Positions 28,152 through 37,760 of a stretch of DNA of 64,000 nt are shown piece by piece. A program made the translations under genes and the position numbers. Source of the DNA: Burkholderia sp. WP9 (lineage in GTDB: Bacteria > Pseudomonadota > Gammaproteobacteria > Burkholderiales > Burkholderiaceae); assembly GCF_900104795.1 (NCBI RefSeq), contig NZ_FNTG01000002.1, positions 2,108,001 through 2,172,000 on the forward strand. The letters are read 5' to 3'. The first letter of the stretch is position 1. Every line of letters starts with the position of its first letter. The notes beneath the pieces were generated by a model. That model was not told the DNA's origin, did not search any database, and saw only the letters and a program-made list of their open reading frames with translations.

Positions 28152-28823
28152 TCAGCGCGACGCGTCCTGTGAATCCTCGTTCTTCGCTTCGGCCAGAATC
28201 TGCTGGATGGCCTGCTCGAAAGTTTCCACGGGTTGTCCGCCGCTCACCAGATAGCGGCGATTGAAGATAATGGCCGGCACCGACTGGATGCCCATCGCCT
28301 CGTTGTTCCGCTCCTCCGCTCGAACTTCGGCTGCGTACGTTCCGTTTTGCAATACGTCACGGGCCTCCGTGGCGTCGAGTCCTACGGATTGCGCCGCTTC
28401 GATCAGCACTTCGTGGTCGCTCGTGTCCTTGCCTTCGGAGTGGTAAGCGCGCAGCAGCGCCAGTTTGAGCGGCAACTGCTCGCCCTTGATGCCGGCCCAA
28501 TGCAGCAGACGGTGCGCGTCGAAGGTGTTGTAGACGTGTTTGCGCGGGCCGAATTCGAAACCCACGCTCGCACCGCGCTCGCGGATCGCCGCCTGCGTTT
28601 CCTCGATCTGCTCCGGCGTGCGCCCATACTTCTTGCCGAGGTAGTCGACAATATTCTCGCCGTCCGGCCCCATGTGCGGATTCAACTCGAACGGATGCAC
28701 GACGATGCGAGCGTCGAGCGCGTCGCCAAGGCGCGAAATCGCACGCTGGAGCGAGGAGAGGCCGATCGCGCACCACGGGCATGCGATATCGGAGACAAAA
28801 TCGATGGTGAGCGCTTGTGTCAT
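28152..28823 (-). CDS. DsbA-family oxidoreductase, FrnE-like
   Basis: The 223-residue cytoplasmic protein has no signal peptide. The thioredoxin-fold active site CPWC appears at residues 15-18 in DFVSDIACPWCAIG. The rest matches the FrnE branch of the DsbA superfamily: PFELNPHMGPDGENI, FDAHRLLHWAG, AYHSEGKDTSDHEVLIEAA and the cis-Pro loop in IQSVPAIIFN. Such enzymes act as disulfide isomerases or 2-hydroxychromene-isomerase-like proteins. It is a single gene divergent from the DUF1330-like gene. Confidence 0.9.
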   Translation of the reverse strand: MTQALTIDFVSDIACPWCAIGLSSLQRAISRLGDALDARIVVHPFELNPHMGPDGENIVDYLGKKYGRTPEQIEETQAAIRERGASVGFEFGPRKHVYNTFDAHRLLHWAGIKGEQLPLKLALLRAYHSEGKDTSDHEVLIEAAQSVGLDATEARDVLQNGTYAAEVRAEERNNEAMGIQSVPAIIFNRRYLVSGGQPVETFEQAIQQILAEAKNEDSQDASR

Positions 28824-29069
28824 TGCGGTGTTCCTGATGGAGATGATCTATTGCGTGGCCGGCCTGATGCGAGGGCGACAGCCGCGAACAGCGTAACCCG
28901 AATCGCGGGTATTTGCAGGAGCGCACTCGTGACGGGGTGCGAGCCGGGGACTTACAATTCACCACCGCGGCGAGAGCGATTGACCACGCGAGCAACAGGG
29001 ATGCCGATAAACGTCATAATCCGTCGTCTACGGCAACAACTGCTTTTCCAACGTTGAAAGGAGTTTCAA

Positions 29070-29363
29070 ATGAGCAAGGGATATTGGGTGACGTCTTATC
29101 GCGCGACGAAAGATGCGGCCAGGCTGGCCGCGTATGCACAGCTCGCTGCGCCCGCCGTGGCGGCTGCCGGCGGCAAGTTCATCGTGCGCGGCGTGGCGGA
29201 CGAGGCACGTGAGCAGGGTTTGAAGGAGCGTACGGTCGTGATCGAATTTCCGACCTACGAAGCGGCTGTCGCCGCCTATGACAGCGAGCCCTACAAGAAA
29301 GCGCTGGAGGCGTTGGGCGACGGCGTGGAGCGCGATCTGCGCATTGTGCGCGGCGCCGAGTAA
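29070..29363 (+). CDS. DUF1330 family protein
   Basis: The product has 97 residues. The ferredoxin-like dimeric alpha/beta-barrel pattern of DUF1330 is clear: KGYWVTSYRATKDAARLAAYAQLAAPAVAAAGGKFIVRG, then ERTVVIEFPTYEAAVAAYDSEPYKKAL. ATG 29070 has GAAAGGAG 9-16 bases upstream. It is soluble and cytoplasmic. Family functions are unassigned. It stands alone. Confidence 0.9.
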   Translation: MSKGYWVTSYRATKDAARLAAYAQLAAPAVAAAGGKFIVRGVADEAREQGLKERTVVIEFPTYEAAVAAYDSEPYKKALEALGDGVERDLRIVRGAE

Positions 29364-29469
29364 CAACGAGGATGGGGCGCCGCTCATACGGCGCACGCCC
29401 CGGCCGGGCGGCAACGCGGCATGATGAATGCGCGGGCAGGCCGCCACCTGCCGCGCTTACCCGCAAACT

Positions 29470-30321
29470 CTACTTCACCGCACCCAACGCAAGTCCCTTC
29501 ACCAGATACCGTTGTAGCCACGCGAACACAACCGAAACCGGCAGTGTCGCGCAGAGCGTGGCGGCCATCACGAGATGCCACTGTACGACGTATTTCCCCG
29601 CGACCATGTCGGTCACCTGCACGGTCAGCGTCTTGTTCTCGGGTGAGCGGATCAACGTATAAACGACCGCAAATTCGTTCCATGCATTGATGAACGTGAA
29701 GATCGCGGTGACGACGATCGCAGGCACGGCCAGCGGCAAGAATACCTTGAAGACCGCCTTGGTCCGTCCGCACCCTTCGAGCCATGCCGACTCTTCCAGA
29801 TCACGCGGCACCGTCTGGAAATACGAAGACAGCATCCACACGGCAAACGCGATATTGAAGGCTGCGTAAGAAACGATCACGCCGATCTTGGAGTCGACCA
29901 GGTTTCCATCGCCATAAGGAATCATCGCGGCGAGCCGGAACAGGCCGACCACGAGCAGGATAGGCGACAGCATCTGCGTGACGAGCAGAAACTGGCGATA
30001 GAACCCGCGGCCTCGAAACGGAAACCTCGCCAATGCATAAGCCGCCGGCAGACTGACAGCCAGCGCAAGCGCGGTCGACAGCAAACTGATCACCGTGCTG
30101 TTGCGCAGCGCCACGCCGAAGTTGGCTGCCACCCACATGTCGGAGAAATTGCTCCACTGCCAATGCACCGGCAGCCACCGCGCCGGATAGACAAAAATCT
30201 CGGAAGCCGGCTTCAACGCGGTGAACAGCATGACGGCAAATGGAAACAGCACGACCACGACCAGTGGCGACAGCGCGAGCCAGCACCACAGCGAACGCTT
30301 CATCTTGACGCTCAGACTCAT
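29470..30321 (-). CDS. sugar ABC transporter permease (MalG type)
   Basis: This 283-residue inner-membrane protein has six predicted helices. The ATPase-docking EAA loop reads EESAWLEGCGRTKAVFKVFLPLAVP near residue 190, as in carbohydrate CUT1 permeases. The start overlaps the stop of the upstream permease by four bases (ATGA, 30318-30321), indicating translational coupling. It works with the partner permease (30318-31208), the binding protein (31377-32609) and probably the ATPase at 33782-34864. Confidence 0.94.
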   Translation of the reverse strand: MSLSVKMKRSLWCWLALSPLVVVVLFPFAVMLFTALKPASEIFVYPARWLPVHWQWSNFSDMWVAANFGVALRNSTVISLLSTALALAVSLPAAYALARFPFRGRGFYRQFLLVTQMLSPILLVVGLFRLAAMIPYGDGNLVDSKIGVIVSYAAFNIAFAVWMLSSYFQTVPRDLEESAWLEGCGRTKAVFKVFLPLAVPAIVVTAIFTFINAWNEFAVVYTLIRSPENKTLTVQVTDMVAGKYVVQWHLVMAATLCATLPVSVVFAWLQRYLVKGLALGAVK

Positions 30322-31208
30322 GACGGATCTCCTTCTTTCGCGGGCTGCAGGCGCAGATAGGCGATCGAGAATACGAACAGCATGACGAGCATGATCAGCG
30401 ACACGGCTGCCGCTTCGCCAGGACGCCCGAGCCGGAAGCCAAGCTCGTAGAGATAGGTGACGAGAATGTGCGTGCTGTTGTCGGGGCCGCCCTGCGTCAT
30501 CACCCAGATGATCGGAAAAGAGTTGAACACGTAAATCACATTCAACAGAATCGTCATGTTGATGAACGGCCGCAACAGCGGCATGGTGAGTTTGCGAAAC
30601 TGCTGCCAGGCGCTCGCGCCGTCCATGCGCGCGGCTTCATAAATATCGCCTGGCACGGACGACAATCCGCCGAGCAGAATCGTCACCGTAAACGGGATCG
30701 AGACCAGTATGCCGACCGCGATTTCGACAGGAAACGCGAGTTCCGGCGTAGCCAGCCAATGAATCGGACCGCTGATCAATCCCAGCCGTTGCAGCGTGAC
30801 GTTGACCATGCCGTAGTCGTCGTTGAAGGCCCAGCGCCAGACCACGGCGGTCATGGTCAGCGAGACGGACCAGGGCAGCATCACAATCGTGCGCGCCACG
30901 CCGCGTCCATAGAAATCCTGATTCAGCACCAGTGCGACCGGCACCGAGATCAGCACCGTGCCACCGACCACGCATACGGTCCAGACGAGGGTTCGTTTGG
31001 CGGCGGCAAGAAACGCAGGGTCGCCGAAGATCGTATAGAAATTCTGCAGGCCGGTGAAATCGCGAATGGCGCCGAAGCGCGAGACCTCGTGAAGCGATTG
31101 CCACACGATATTGAAGATCGGATAGCTGATGATGAAAAGCGCCAATATCAGACTCGGCGCTATCAGCAACCAGGGCGCTTGCAGGCGCGTAGAAGCGGAA
31201 CGGCTCAT
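30318..31208 (-). CDS. sugar ABC transporter permease (MalF/UgpA type)
   Basis: This 296-residue inner-membrane permease has about six helices, beginning APWLLIAPSLILALFIISYPIFNIVWQSL. The EAA loop reads YEAARMDGASAWQQFRKLTMPLLRP. It belongs to the CUT1 carbohydrate uptake family. It is translationally coupled to the MalG-type permease downstream and follows the binding-protein gene after a 168-base gap. Substrate not predictable. Confidence 0.94.
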   Translation of the reverse strand: MSRSASTRLQAPWLLIAPSLILALFIISYPIFNIVWQSLHEVSRFGAIRDFTGLQNFYTIFGDPAFLAAAKRTLVWTVCVVGGTVLISVPVALVLNQDFYGRGVARTIVMLPWSVSLTMTAVVWRWAFNDDYGMVNVTLQRLGLISGPIHWLATPELAFPVEIAVGILVSIPFTVTILLGGLSSVPGDIYEAARMDGASAWQQFRKLTMPLLRPFINMTILLNVIYVFNSFPIIWVMTQGGPDNSTHILVTYLYELGFRLGRPGEAAAVSLIMLVMLFVFSIAYLRLQPAKEGDPS

Positions 31209-31376
31209 GCGTGCTCGATCGTAAGACGCGTCCGCGGGAATAAGCAGGCGCGACGGGATGGGCCGGATAGTGCGTGATGGCCGGAACGCGCACCGCCTGC
31301 TCGGTGGCGGCGCGCGTTCCGGGTTCAGCAGATCAAGACGAGATCAATGCAAGATCAGTACCGGATCGCTACGGAA

Positions 31377-32609
31377 TCAATGGCCGAGCGACTTGTTCGC
31401 CTGCGTGGCCGCCGCATTCAATGCGTCAGCCGGCTTCGCCTTGCCCAGGTAAATCGACTGCATTGCGTCGGTCACGGCCTTCGCGGTGTCTTCCCAACCC
31501 GTCACCGTGGGTGCGAAGCGGGCCGTCGGCAGCAAGGCGACGAAGGCCTTCGTGTCCGGATCGTTGAACGCCGGATCCGTCGATTCAGCCTTGGTGGTCG
31601 GCAGGAAGCCCTCGGTCGTCGTGAACTCCACGCGCGGTTCCTTCGTGAACAGATAGTCGAGGAACTTCCACGCCGACTTCTTCACCTTCGAGTTCTTGAA
31701 CATCACGATCGAGTCGGTGACAGCGTACGTAGCGTGCGTCGTGCCCATCGGAATCGGATCGATGCCGTACTTCAGATTCGGCGCTTCCTTCTTGATCTGC
31801 TTCGACAGGAACGGCGCCGAAATCACCATCGCAACGCGGCCCTGCTTGAAGAGGTTCTGCACGTCTTCGCGGCTATAGCCAGTCACACCCGGTTGCGTCA
31901 GACCTTGATCGATCATCGACTTGTACAACGTGGCCGCCTTGATGCCGGCCGCCGAATTGAACGCCGCCTTGTTGTCCTTGCCGACCACGTCGCCGCCATT
32001 GGTCCACAGCGCGTAGTAATAGTAGACGTCTGTTTCGATTTCCTTGCCTTGCAGACCGAAGCCGGCAATGCCCTGCGCCTTCAGTTTCTTCGACGCTTCG
32101 ATCACGTCGTTCCAGGTCTTCGGGCCGTCCGGATAGCCGACCTTCGCGAGCAGGTCCTTGTTGTAGTACAGCGCGCGCGCCGAAGCGGCGATCGGCAGGC
32201 CGTAGACCTTGCCATTGATTTCACCCGGTGCGAGGAACGGACCGATGAAGCGGCCCTTGAAGCTCGCATCCATGTAGCCGTCGAGCGGTTCCGCGACGTC
32301 GTCCTTCACGAAGTCGAGCAGCCAGCGCGTGCCGACGATCGCGAGGTCGGCGTTGGCGTTGCCGGAAATGTCTGTTTGCAGCTTCTGTTGCAGCGTGTCC
32401 CAGTTCACGTCTTCGATCTTGATGGTCGTGCCGGGATTGGCCTTCTCGAAGTTGCGGGCCATTTTTTCGAAGTACGGCGCGGTCGCGTCGCTGTAGTGGG
32501 CGACGGTCACGCGGACCGTGTCGGCGTGAGCCGCGACGGCGATACCTGCGAACGCGAGCGCCACGGCAACTTTGCCGAGCGCGAGGGAAGCACGGGCATG
32601 CAACGACAT
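31377..32609 (-). CDS. sugar ABC transporter substrate-binding protein
   Basis: This 410-residue periplasmic solute-binding protein is of the MalE/UgpB class. ATG 32609 is preceded by AGGAGAG; the signal peptide ends VAAHA before DTVRVTVAHYSD. Typical elements follow: FEKANPGTTIKIEDVNWDTLQQKLQTDI, DLAIVGTRWLLDF, GKVYGLPIAASARALYYNKDLLAKVGYPDGPKTWNDVIEASKKL, ending in the helical C-terminal lobe. It captures an unidentified sugar. It is first gene of the minus-strand operon and divergent from the SDR gene. Confidence 0.94.
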   Translation of the reverse strand: MSLHARASLALGKVAVALAFAGIAVAAHADTVRVTVAHYSDATAPYFEKMARNFEKANPGTTIKIEDVNWDTLQQKLQTDISGNANADLAIVGTRWLLDFVKDDVAEPLDGYMDASFKGRFIGPFLAPGEINGKVYGLPIAASARALYYNKDLLAKVGYPDGPKTWNDVIEASKKLKAQGIAGFGLQGKEIETDVYYYYALWTNGGDVVGKDNKAAFNSAAGIKAATLYKSMIDQGLTQPGVTGYSREDVQNLFKQGRVAMVISAPFLSKQIKKEAPNLKYGIDPIPMGTTHATYAVTDSIVMFKNSKVKKSAWKFLDYLFTKEPRVEFTTTEGFLPTTKAESTDPAFNDPDTKAFVALLPTARFAPTVTGWEDTAKAVTDAMQSIYLGKAKPADALNAAATQANKSLGH

Positions 32610-32943
32610 TTCTCTCTCCTGTGTCGAGCGGAGTGAGCGCGCTGGCGCTGACTCCGGTCCCATCCAACGATGGTGGGGTGGTTGGCTGCCGTCGCCGGCC
32701 GCTTTGGGTTAAATTGTTTGAAAAAATCCTACATGACGAAAAATGGCTTGTCACGTAGGGTCTGCCATATTTTTTCCGAGCCGGTTTTGTGCATAAGATG
32801 CTGTAAAGCAGGGATATTCTGCATGGCGTGATGTCATGGATACCCAATCTTCGGGATGACTAGACGATCGCGTAAAGCCGGGCTTGTAAGAAATTTACAG
32901 GCTAATCCAGGCCTGGCGGTGCGATTGAAGAGCGAGGCGGACA
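32610..32943. promoter_or_regulatory. divergent promoter region with two palindromes
   Basis: The 334 bases between the binding-protein and SDR genes contain two candidate operators. An imperfect repeat pairs CCTACATGAC (32728-32737) with GTCACGTAGG (32750-32759). The second is TGTAA-gaaat-TTACA (32885-32899). Both lie in AT-rich sequence and could bind the RpiR-type regulator encoded at 34940-35803. Confidence 0.5.
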
Positions 32944-33717
32944 ATGAATCGTGTGGTGTTGGTAACGGGCGCTTGCGGCGGCATCGGCAGCGTGTTGTGC
33001 AAACGCTTCGTGGAACAGGGCGATACGGTGCTGGCGCTCGACATCGACGCCGCCGCGCTCGGCGCGTTGACCGCACAACTCGGCGAGGCGCATGTCACGC
33101 CGATTGCGGTCGACCTCGGCGAGGCCGCCGCAGTGCAGCAGGCGGTGGCCGCCGCGGTCAAGGTGCGGGGTCCGGTGGACGTGCTGGTCGCCAACGCGGG
33201 CGCGGCACAAGGTCTGACGCTTGCCACGACGGACGTTGCGAGCTGGCAGCGCGACATCCATCTGAATCTGAACGGCACGTATCACACGGTCGAAGCCGTG
33301 CGTGCGTCGATGATCGAGCGGCAGCGCGGCGCGCTGGTGCTGATCGGCTCGGTGAACGGCATGGCCGCGCTCGGTCATCCGGCTTACAGCGCGGCGAAGG
33401 CCGGGCTCATCAGCTATACGAAGGCGCTTGCGCTCGAACTCGGCCGTTACGGTATTCGCGCCAACATCGTGTGTCCGGGCACGGTGAAGACGCAGGCGTG
33501 GCAGGCGCGCGTCGACAAGAATCCGCAGGTCTTCGAGGATCTGAAAAAGTGGTACCCGTTGCGCGACTTCGCGACGCCCGACGACATTGCCGACGCGGTG
33601 CTGTTTCTCGCCTCGCCGATGGCGCGCGTGATTACCGGCGTCGCGTTGCCGGTGGACGGCGGCCTGATGGCCGGCAACCGTCTGATGGCGGAAGAACTGA
33701 CGCTCGAATCACTGTGA
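32944..33717 (+). CDS. SDR family oxidoreductase
   Basis: This 257-residue classical short-chain dehydrogenase has an NAD(P)-binding TGACGGIG near residue 9 and VANAGAAQG. Catalytic Ser lies in LIGSVNG, and the YxxxK pair in PAYSAAKAGLISYTKAL. It ends with the usual PVDGGLMAGN. It probably oxidises the sugar or polyol imported by the neighbouring ABC system. First gene of the plus-strand operon, followed after 64 bases by the ATPase. Confidence 0.93.
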   Translation: MNRVVLVTGACGGIGSVLCKRFVEQGDTVLALDIDAAALGALTAQLGEAHVTPIAVDLGEAAAVQQAVAAAVKVRGPVDVLVANAGAAQGLTLATTDVASWQRDIHLNLNGTYHTVEAVRASMIERQRGALVLIGSVNGMAALGHPAYSAAKAGLISYTKALALELGRYGIRANIVCPGTVKTQAWQARVDKNPQVFEDLKKWYPLRDFATPDDIADAVLFLASPMARVITGVALPVDGGLMAGNRLMAEELTLESL

Positions 33718-33781
33718 ACCGCCTGAAGCAACATGCGGGCGGCGTGAATTCGAGTCAACGAAAGAAGACGATGAGGACAGC

Positions 33782-34864
33782 ATGGCAGCAGTGCAACTGA
33801 GCGGCATCTTCAAACGCTACGGCGACACGCAGGTGGTGCACGGCATCGATCTGGACATCGACGACGGCGAGTTCGTCGTGCTGGTCGGGCCGTCGGGCTG
33901 CGGCAAGAGCACGTTGATGCGCATGGTGGCGGGACTCGAAGAGATCAGTGGCGGCGATCTGATGATCGGCGGCACGCGCGCGAACAGCCTTGCGCCGCAG
34001 CAGCGCAATATCTCGATGGTGTTTCAGAGCTACGCGCTATATCCGCATCTGTCCGTCTACGAAAACATCGCGTTCGGGCCGCGGATTCGCAAGGAGTCGG
34101 CGGCGAGCTTCAAGCCGCGGATCGAGGCCGCTGCAAAAATGCTGAACCTGGGCAGTTATCTGGACCGTTTGCCGCGCGCGCTGTCGGGCGGCCAGCGGCA
34201 ACGCGTGGCAATGGGCCGCGCCGTGGTGCGCGAGCCGTCGCTGTTTCTGTTCGACGAGCCGCTGTCCAATCTCGACGCCAAGCTGCGCGTGCAGATGCGC
34301 ACGGAAATCAAGGCGCTTCATCAACGGCTGAAGAATACGGTGATCTACGTCACGCACGATCAGATCGAAGCGATGACCATGGCAGACCGCATCGTCGTGA
34401 TGAACGCGGGGCGTATCGAGCAGATCGGCCGTCCGCTTGAGCTATACGATCATCCGGCCAATCTGTTCGTGGCGAGCTTTCTCGGTTCGCCGTCGATGAA
34501 TTTTGCCGAAGGTGTGATCGCGAACCGCGCGCAAGGCCAGGGTCTCGCGCTGAAACTCACGGACGGCGGCGAGATCGTGCTGGAGGGCGCGCCCGCTTCG
34601 GCCGTGCTCGGCGCGAAGGTCACGCTCGGCGTGCGGCCGGAGCACATCGAGACGATGGCGCCGGCACCCGACGCGACGATGGAAGTCGAAGTGGTCGAGC
34701 CGACTGGCGCGGAAACGCACTTGTACGGGAAAATAGGCGGCAGCACGTGGTGCGTGACGACTCGTCAGCGCTCGAAAGTCGAGCCCGGCGAGCGCGTTGC
34801 GCTACGCCTGCCGGCCGAACATATTCACCTGTTCGATACGGAAAGTGGACGCAGGCTGGTCTGA
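33782..34864 (+). CDS. sugar ABC transporter ATPase (UgpC/MalK type)
   Basis: This 360-residue cytoplasmic ATPase has Walker A GPSGCGKST, a Q-loop in MVFQSYALYPHLSVYENIAFG, signature LSGGQRQRVAMGRA, Walker B LFLFDEPLSNLD and switch His in VTHDQIEAMTMADRI. A C-terminal regulatory TOBE-type domain (residues about 240-355) is present, as in UgpC/MalK. ATG 33782 has GAGGA nine bases upstream. It should energise the divergent CUT1 permeases, although it is encoded on the other strand. Confidence 0.94.
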   Translation: MAAVQLSGIFKRYGDTQVVHGIDLDIDDGEFVVLVGPSGCGKSTLMRMVAGLEEISGGDLMIGGTRANSLAPQQRNISMVFQSYALYPHLSVYENIAFGPRIRKESAASFKPRIEAAAKMLNLGSYLDRLPRALSGGQRQRVAMGRAVVREPSLFLFDEPLSNLDAKLRVQMRTEIKALHQRLKNTVIYVTHDQIEAMTMADRIVVMNAGRIEQIGRPLELYDHPANLFVASFLGSPSMNFAEGVIANRAQGQGLALKLTDGGEIVLEGAPASAVLGAKVTLGVRPEHIETMAPAPDATMEVEVVEPTGAETHLYGKIGGSTWCVTTRQRSKVEPGERVALRLPAEHIHLFDTESGRRLV

Positions 34865-34939
34865 ACCGCGTGTTGTCGTTCGAGGTCGATCCAGGCTCGC
34901 CCTCACGCATGATTGATGCTGCCACGTAAGGAACACCGG

Positions 34940-35803
34940 GTGTCCGCACCGAACTTGATTCCCCACATTCGCAGCGCACTCGCCAGTTTGCGGCCCGCCG
35001 AGCGCAAGGTCGCCGAGATGGTGTTGAACGACGTCGACTTCGCGATGCGCGCGAGCATCACCGAACTTGCGCAGCGCGCCGAGGTGTCCGAGCCATCTGT
35101 GACGCGTTTTTGCCGCGCGATCGGTGCGCATGGCCTGCGCGACTTCAAGATGCAATTGGCGCAGAGCGTAGCGGGCGGCGTGCCGTACGCATCCACGGCG
35201 GTGGCGCGCGACGACGATGTGCAAACGCTCATGGAGAAGGTGGGCGAAGCGGCGATCGACGGTATCGCCCATGCGCGCGGCGCGCTGGATCCAGCAGTGG
35301 TCGAGAGTGCGATTGCGGCGTTGTCGAGCGCACGGCGGGTGTTTTTCTTCGGCGTCGGTTCGGGCTCGGGGCTGGTCGCGCAAGATGCGGCGTTGCGGTT
35401 TCTGCGGCTCGACATTGCGTCCACCGCATTTACGGATGGTCATCTCCAGCGTCTTTACGCGGGCCTCATGGAACCGGGCGACGTGGCCTTTGCGATTTCA
35501 CATTCGGGCCGCAGCGTCGAAGTGAACGAGAGCATTCAGATCGCCAAGGAGCGTGGGGCGACGACGATTGCACTGACCAATGTCGGCTCGCGCCTCGCGT
35601 GGCTGGTCGATATTCCGCTGCTGCTGCGCGTGCCGAGTCCGATCGATCCGAATACGCCGGGCGTGTCGCGGCTCGTGCATCTTTGCATCATGGACGCGCT
35701 GGCGATCGGCGTCGCGCTCAAAGCAGGGCCGAATACGCTCGAAAAGATGCGGCATGCGAAGGCGAGGTTGGCCTCGCATGAGCCGGAGGCGGCGGGGGAT
35801 TGA
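34940..35803 (+). CDS. MurR/RpiR family regulator with SIS domain
   Basis: The product has 287 residues from the GTG at 34940, chosen because AAGGA lies eight bases upstream. An upstream ATG at 34916 lacks such a site. The N-terminal RpiR helix-turn-helix (LRPAERKVAEMVLNDVDFAMRASITELAQRAEVSEPSVTRFCRAIG) is followed by a SIS sugar-phosphate-binding domain, with FFFGVGSGSGLVAQDA and FAISHSGRSVEVNESIQIAKERGA. It probably senses a sugar phosphate and controls the surrounding ABC/SDR genes. It is third in the plus-strand operon. Confidence 0.92.
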   Translation: MSAPNLIPHIRSALASLRPAERKVAEMVLNDVDFAMRASITELAQRAEVSEPSVTRFCRAIGAHGLRDFKMQLAQSVAGGVPYASTAVARDDDVQTLMEKVGEAAIDGIAHARGALDPAVVESAIAALSSARRVFFFGVGSGSGLVAQDAALRFLRLDIASTAFTDGHLQRLYAGLMEPGDVAFAISHSGRSVEVNESIQIAKERGATTIALTNVGSRLAWLVDIPLLLRVPSPIDPNTPGVSRLVHLCIMDALAIGVALKAGPNTLEKMRHAKARLASHEPEAAGD

Positions 35804-35923
35804 TTGGAGGCGCCTTGGTGAGCCGCGCGCGGAACGCCGACGCGGGTTTCAATCTTCTGCAGTTTCGATTACCCGGCTCCCCAAACGCTTACAAACTGAC
35901 CTTTCTTCAATTCAAAAAAACGA

Positions 35924-36820
35924 TTACTCGGTCGTTGCCACCATCCATCCAAAGCGCCGTGACAACCGCATGGTCGCGGCGCGCAGCGTCTGCGCCGGCC
36001 CGCCCGCCAATTCGCTGTCGAAGCTGCCGCTCGGTCCCATCAATGCCAGTACCAGGCAGATGCTGCCCGTATGATCCAGCACCGGCGCGGCCAGCGTGTC
36101 GATGCCCGGCACAGGCCGGCTCAGCGCCGTATCGATTCCATGCGCGCGGATTTGCGCGAGGCGCTGCGCGTAGGGTTGAGTCAGTGGAGGCGGCGCAGAC
36201 GTTGCCTCCGTGCCGCCGCGGACCTTAGCTCCACCCTCTGACGCCGCTTTCCCCGCAAAAACCTGCGCCGCATCCGTCCCCGCCAACCGCAGATGATCCT
36301 GCTTCAGCAAACCGGCGCGCACGTCGTCCGCGACGTAGGCGGCAAACACGCGGCCTATCGCCGTGTTCACCAGCGACATCACTGTCCCGACCCGCAGGCT
36401 CACATGCAGTGGCCGCGCCGATTCCTCCAGGCGCACGACCGTCGGCCCGAGCGGTCCCAGCACCGCCATCGCGACGCTCATGCCCGTGGACGACGCCAGT
36501 TCGACCACCTCGGGTTCCGCTTCGCGCGTTGGCGATAAGCGCTGCAAACCGATCAGCCCAAGCTCCAGCGCGAGCGGCCCGGCTTCATAACAGCCGGACG
36601 CATCGCGATTGAGCAAACCGATTTTCAGCAGACTCACCAGATGCGGAAACGCCTTTGCTGGCGGCATGCCGGCGGCGGCCGCGAGATCGCGCAGGTTCAA
36701 CGGCCGCGCCGCTGCGACCAGCGCCGCCAGCAACTCGCCGGTGCTGTCGAGCGACTGGATGCCGCGCTGCGGTTTCGCATCGGCGGATGGGGCGTGAAGC
36801 ATGTCGAGAGAATCGGTCAC
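35924..36820 (-). CDS. IclR family regulator (second of tandem pair)
   Basis: The product has 298 residues. An N-terminal winged helix (RGIQSLDSTGELLAALVAAARPLNLRDLAAAAGMPPAKAFPHLVSLLKIGLLNRD) is followed by the IclR effector domain (RVGTVMSLVNTAIGRVFAAY, PGIDTLAAPVLDHTGSICLVLALMGPSG). It carries an Ala/Ser/Thr-rich insertion near residue 200. The GTG start at 36820 overlaps the preceding stop by four bases (GTGA), so the pair is translationally coupled. Likely controls the divergent aromatic module together with its paralogue. Confidence 0.92.
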   Translation of the reverse strand: MTDSLDMLHAPSADAKPQRGIQSLDSTGELLAALVAAARPLNLRDLAAAAGMPPAKAFPHLVSLLKIGLLNRDASGCYEAGPLALELGLIGLQRLSPTREAEPEVVELASSTGMSVAMAVLGPLGPTVVRLEESARPLHVSLRVGTVMSLVNTAIGRVFAAYVADDVRAGLLKQDHLRLAGTDAAQVFAGKAASEGGAKVRGGTEATSAPPPLTQPYAQRLAQIRAHGIDTALSRPVPGIDTLAAPVLDHTGSICLVLALMGPSGSFDSELAGGPAQTLRAATMRLSRRFGWMVATTE

Positions 36821-37704
36821 GATGCGAAAGACGCTGACAAGGAAGGTTCTGCTGCCAGTTGGGCGCCGATGTCGCGCGCCGTGGCAAGCAGCGCACGCGC
36901 GATCGGCCCGTCGCTTGCGACGTCGATCGCGCCGGTCGAGCCGATCACGGTGAGCGCGAGCGACAGGCGGCCATCGGCATCCAGCACCGGCGCGCTCAGA
37001 CTGCTGATGCCCGGACTCGGCGCATCCATGCTGCTTTCCAGGCCGCGCACGCGGATCGCGTCGAGGGCGGTCTCGAAGGCGGCGCTTTCGTCAGGCGGCG
37101 TCATGGTGCGATTCGCGGGGCCGGACTGATTTGCCCACATCGCATCGCGCACCTCGCGCGGCAGAAACGCGCAAAACACGCGTCCAGTCGATGTTGCCGG
37201 CAGCGACATCACCGTGCCCACATGCAAGTTGACGTGCAGCGGAAAGCCCGCGTGCTCATAGCGAACGATGGTCGGCCCTTGCGGCCCGGCAAGACAGATC
37301 GCGACGCTAAAGCCGATCGCCTCGGCCAAGGCGGCCACGCGCGGCACGGCGGCGCGAAACGCCGGCTGGTTCTCCAGGTGTAGCAACCCGAGCCGCAGCG
37401 ACAGCGGACCGGGTTCATAGCGGCCCGACAGTTCGTCACGCTTGATCAGACCCAGCCGGCTCAAGCTCACCAGATAAGCATGCGCCTGCCCCGGCGCGAT
37501 CTGCGCGGCGGTGGCGAGGTCGGACAAGGCGAGCGGAGCGCGCGCCTGCGCGAGCGCCAGCAACACGCGGCCGCCCACTTCGACGCTCTGAATGCCACGC
37601 TGCGTCTTGCCGCCGTCCGCTGTCTCGCGGGCGTCCGCGCCTTTGCCCGTGGCCGGTTTCGCTGCTTTGCTCACACCTGCGCTCGTCCGTAAAAAAGGGT
37701 TCAT
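36817..37704 (-). CDS. IclR family regulator (first of tandem pair)
   Basis: The product has 295 residues. After a disordered Lys/Ala/Gly-rich N-terminus of about 35 residues come RGIQSVEVGGRVLLALAQARAPLALSDLATAAQIAPGQAHAYLVSLSRLGLIKRD (winged helix) and the IclR effector domain (NLHVGTVMSLPATSTGRVFCAFLP, PGISSLSAPVLDADGRLSLALTVIG). It is a paralogue of the following gene. It is divergent from the MBL/monooxygenase operon, with a palindrome and promoter between them. Confidence 0.92.
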   Translation of the reverse strand: MNPFLRTSAGVSKAAKPATGKGADARETADGGKTQRGIQSVEVGGRVLLALAQARAPLALSDLATAAQIAPGQAHAYLVSLSRLGLIKRDELSGRYEPGPLSLRLGLLHLENQPAFRAAVPRVAALAEAIGFSVAICLAGPQGPTIVRYEHAGFPLHVNLHVGTVMSLPATSTGRVFCAFLPREVRDAMWANQSGPANRTMTPPDESAAFETALDAIRVRGLESSMDAPSPGISSLSAPVLDADGRLSLALTVIGSTGAIDVASDGPIARALLATARDIGAQLAAEPSLSASFAS

Positions 37705-37760
37705 GTTAACCGAAGGGCCGCGTCTCGCTGTGCTGATCTTAGGCTGTTTGAGATTTGCGT

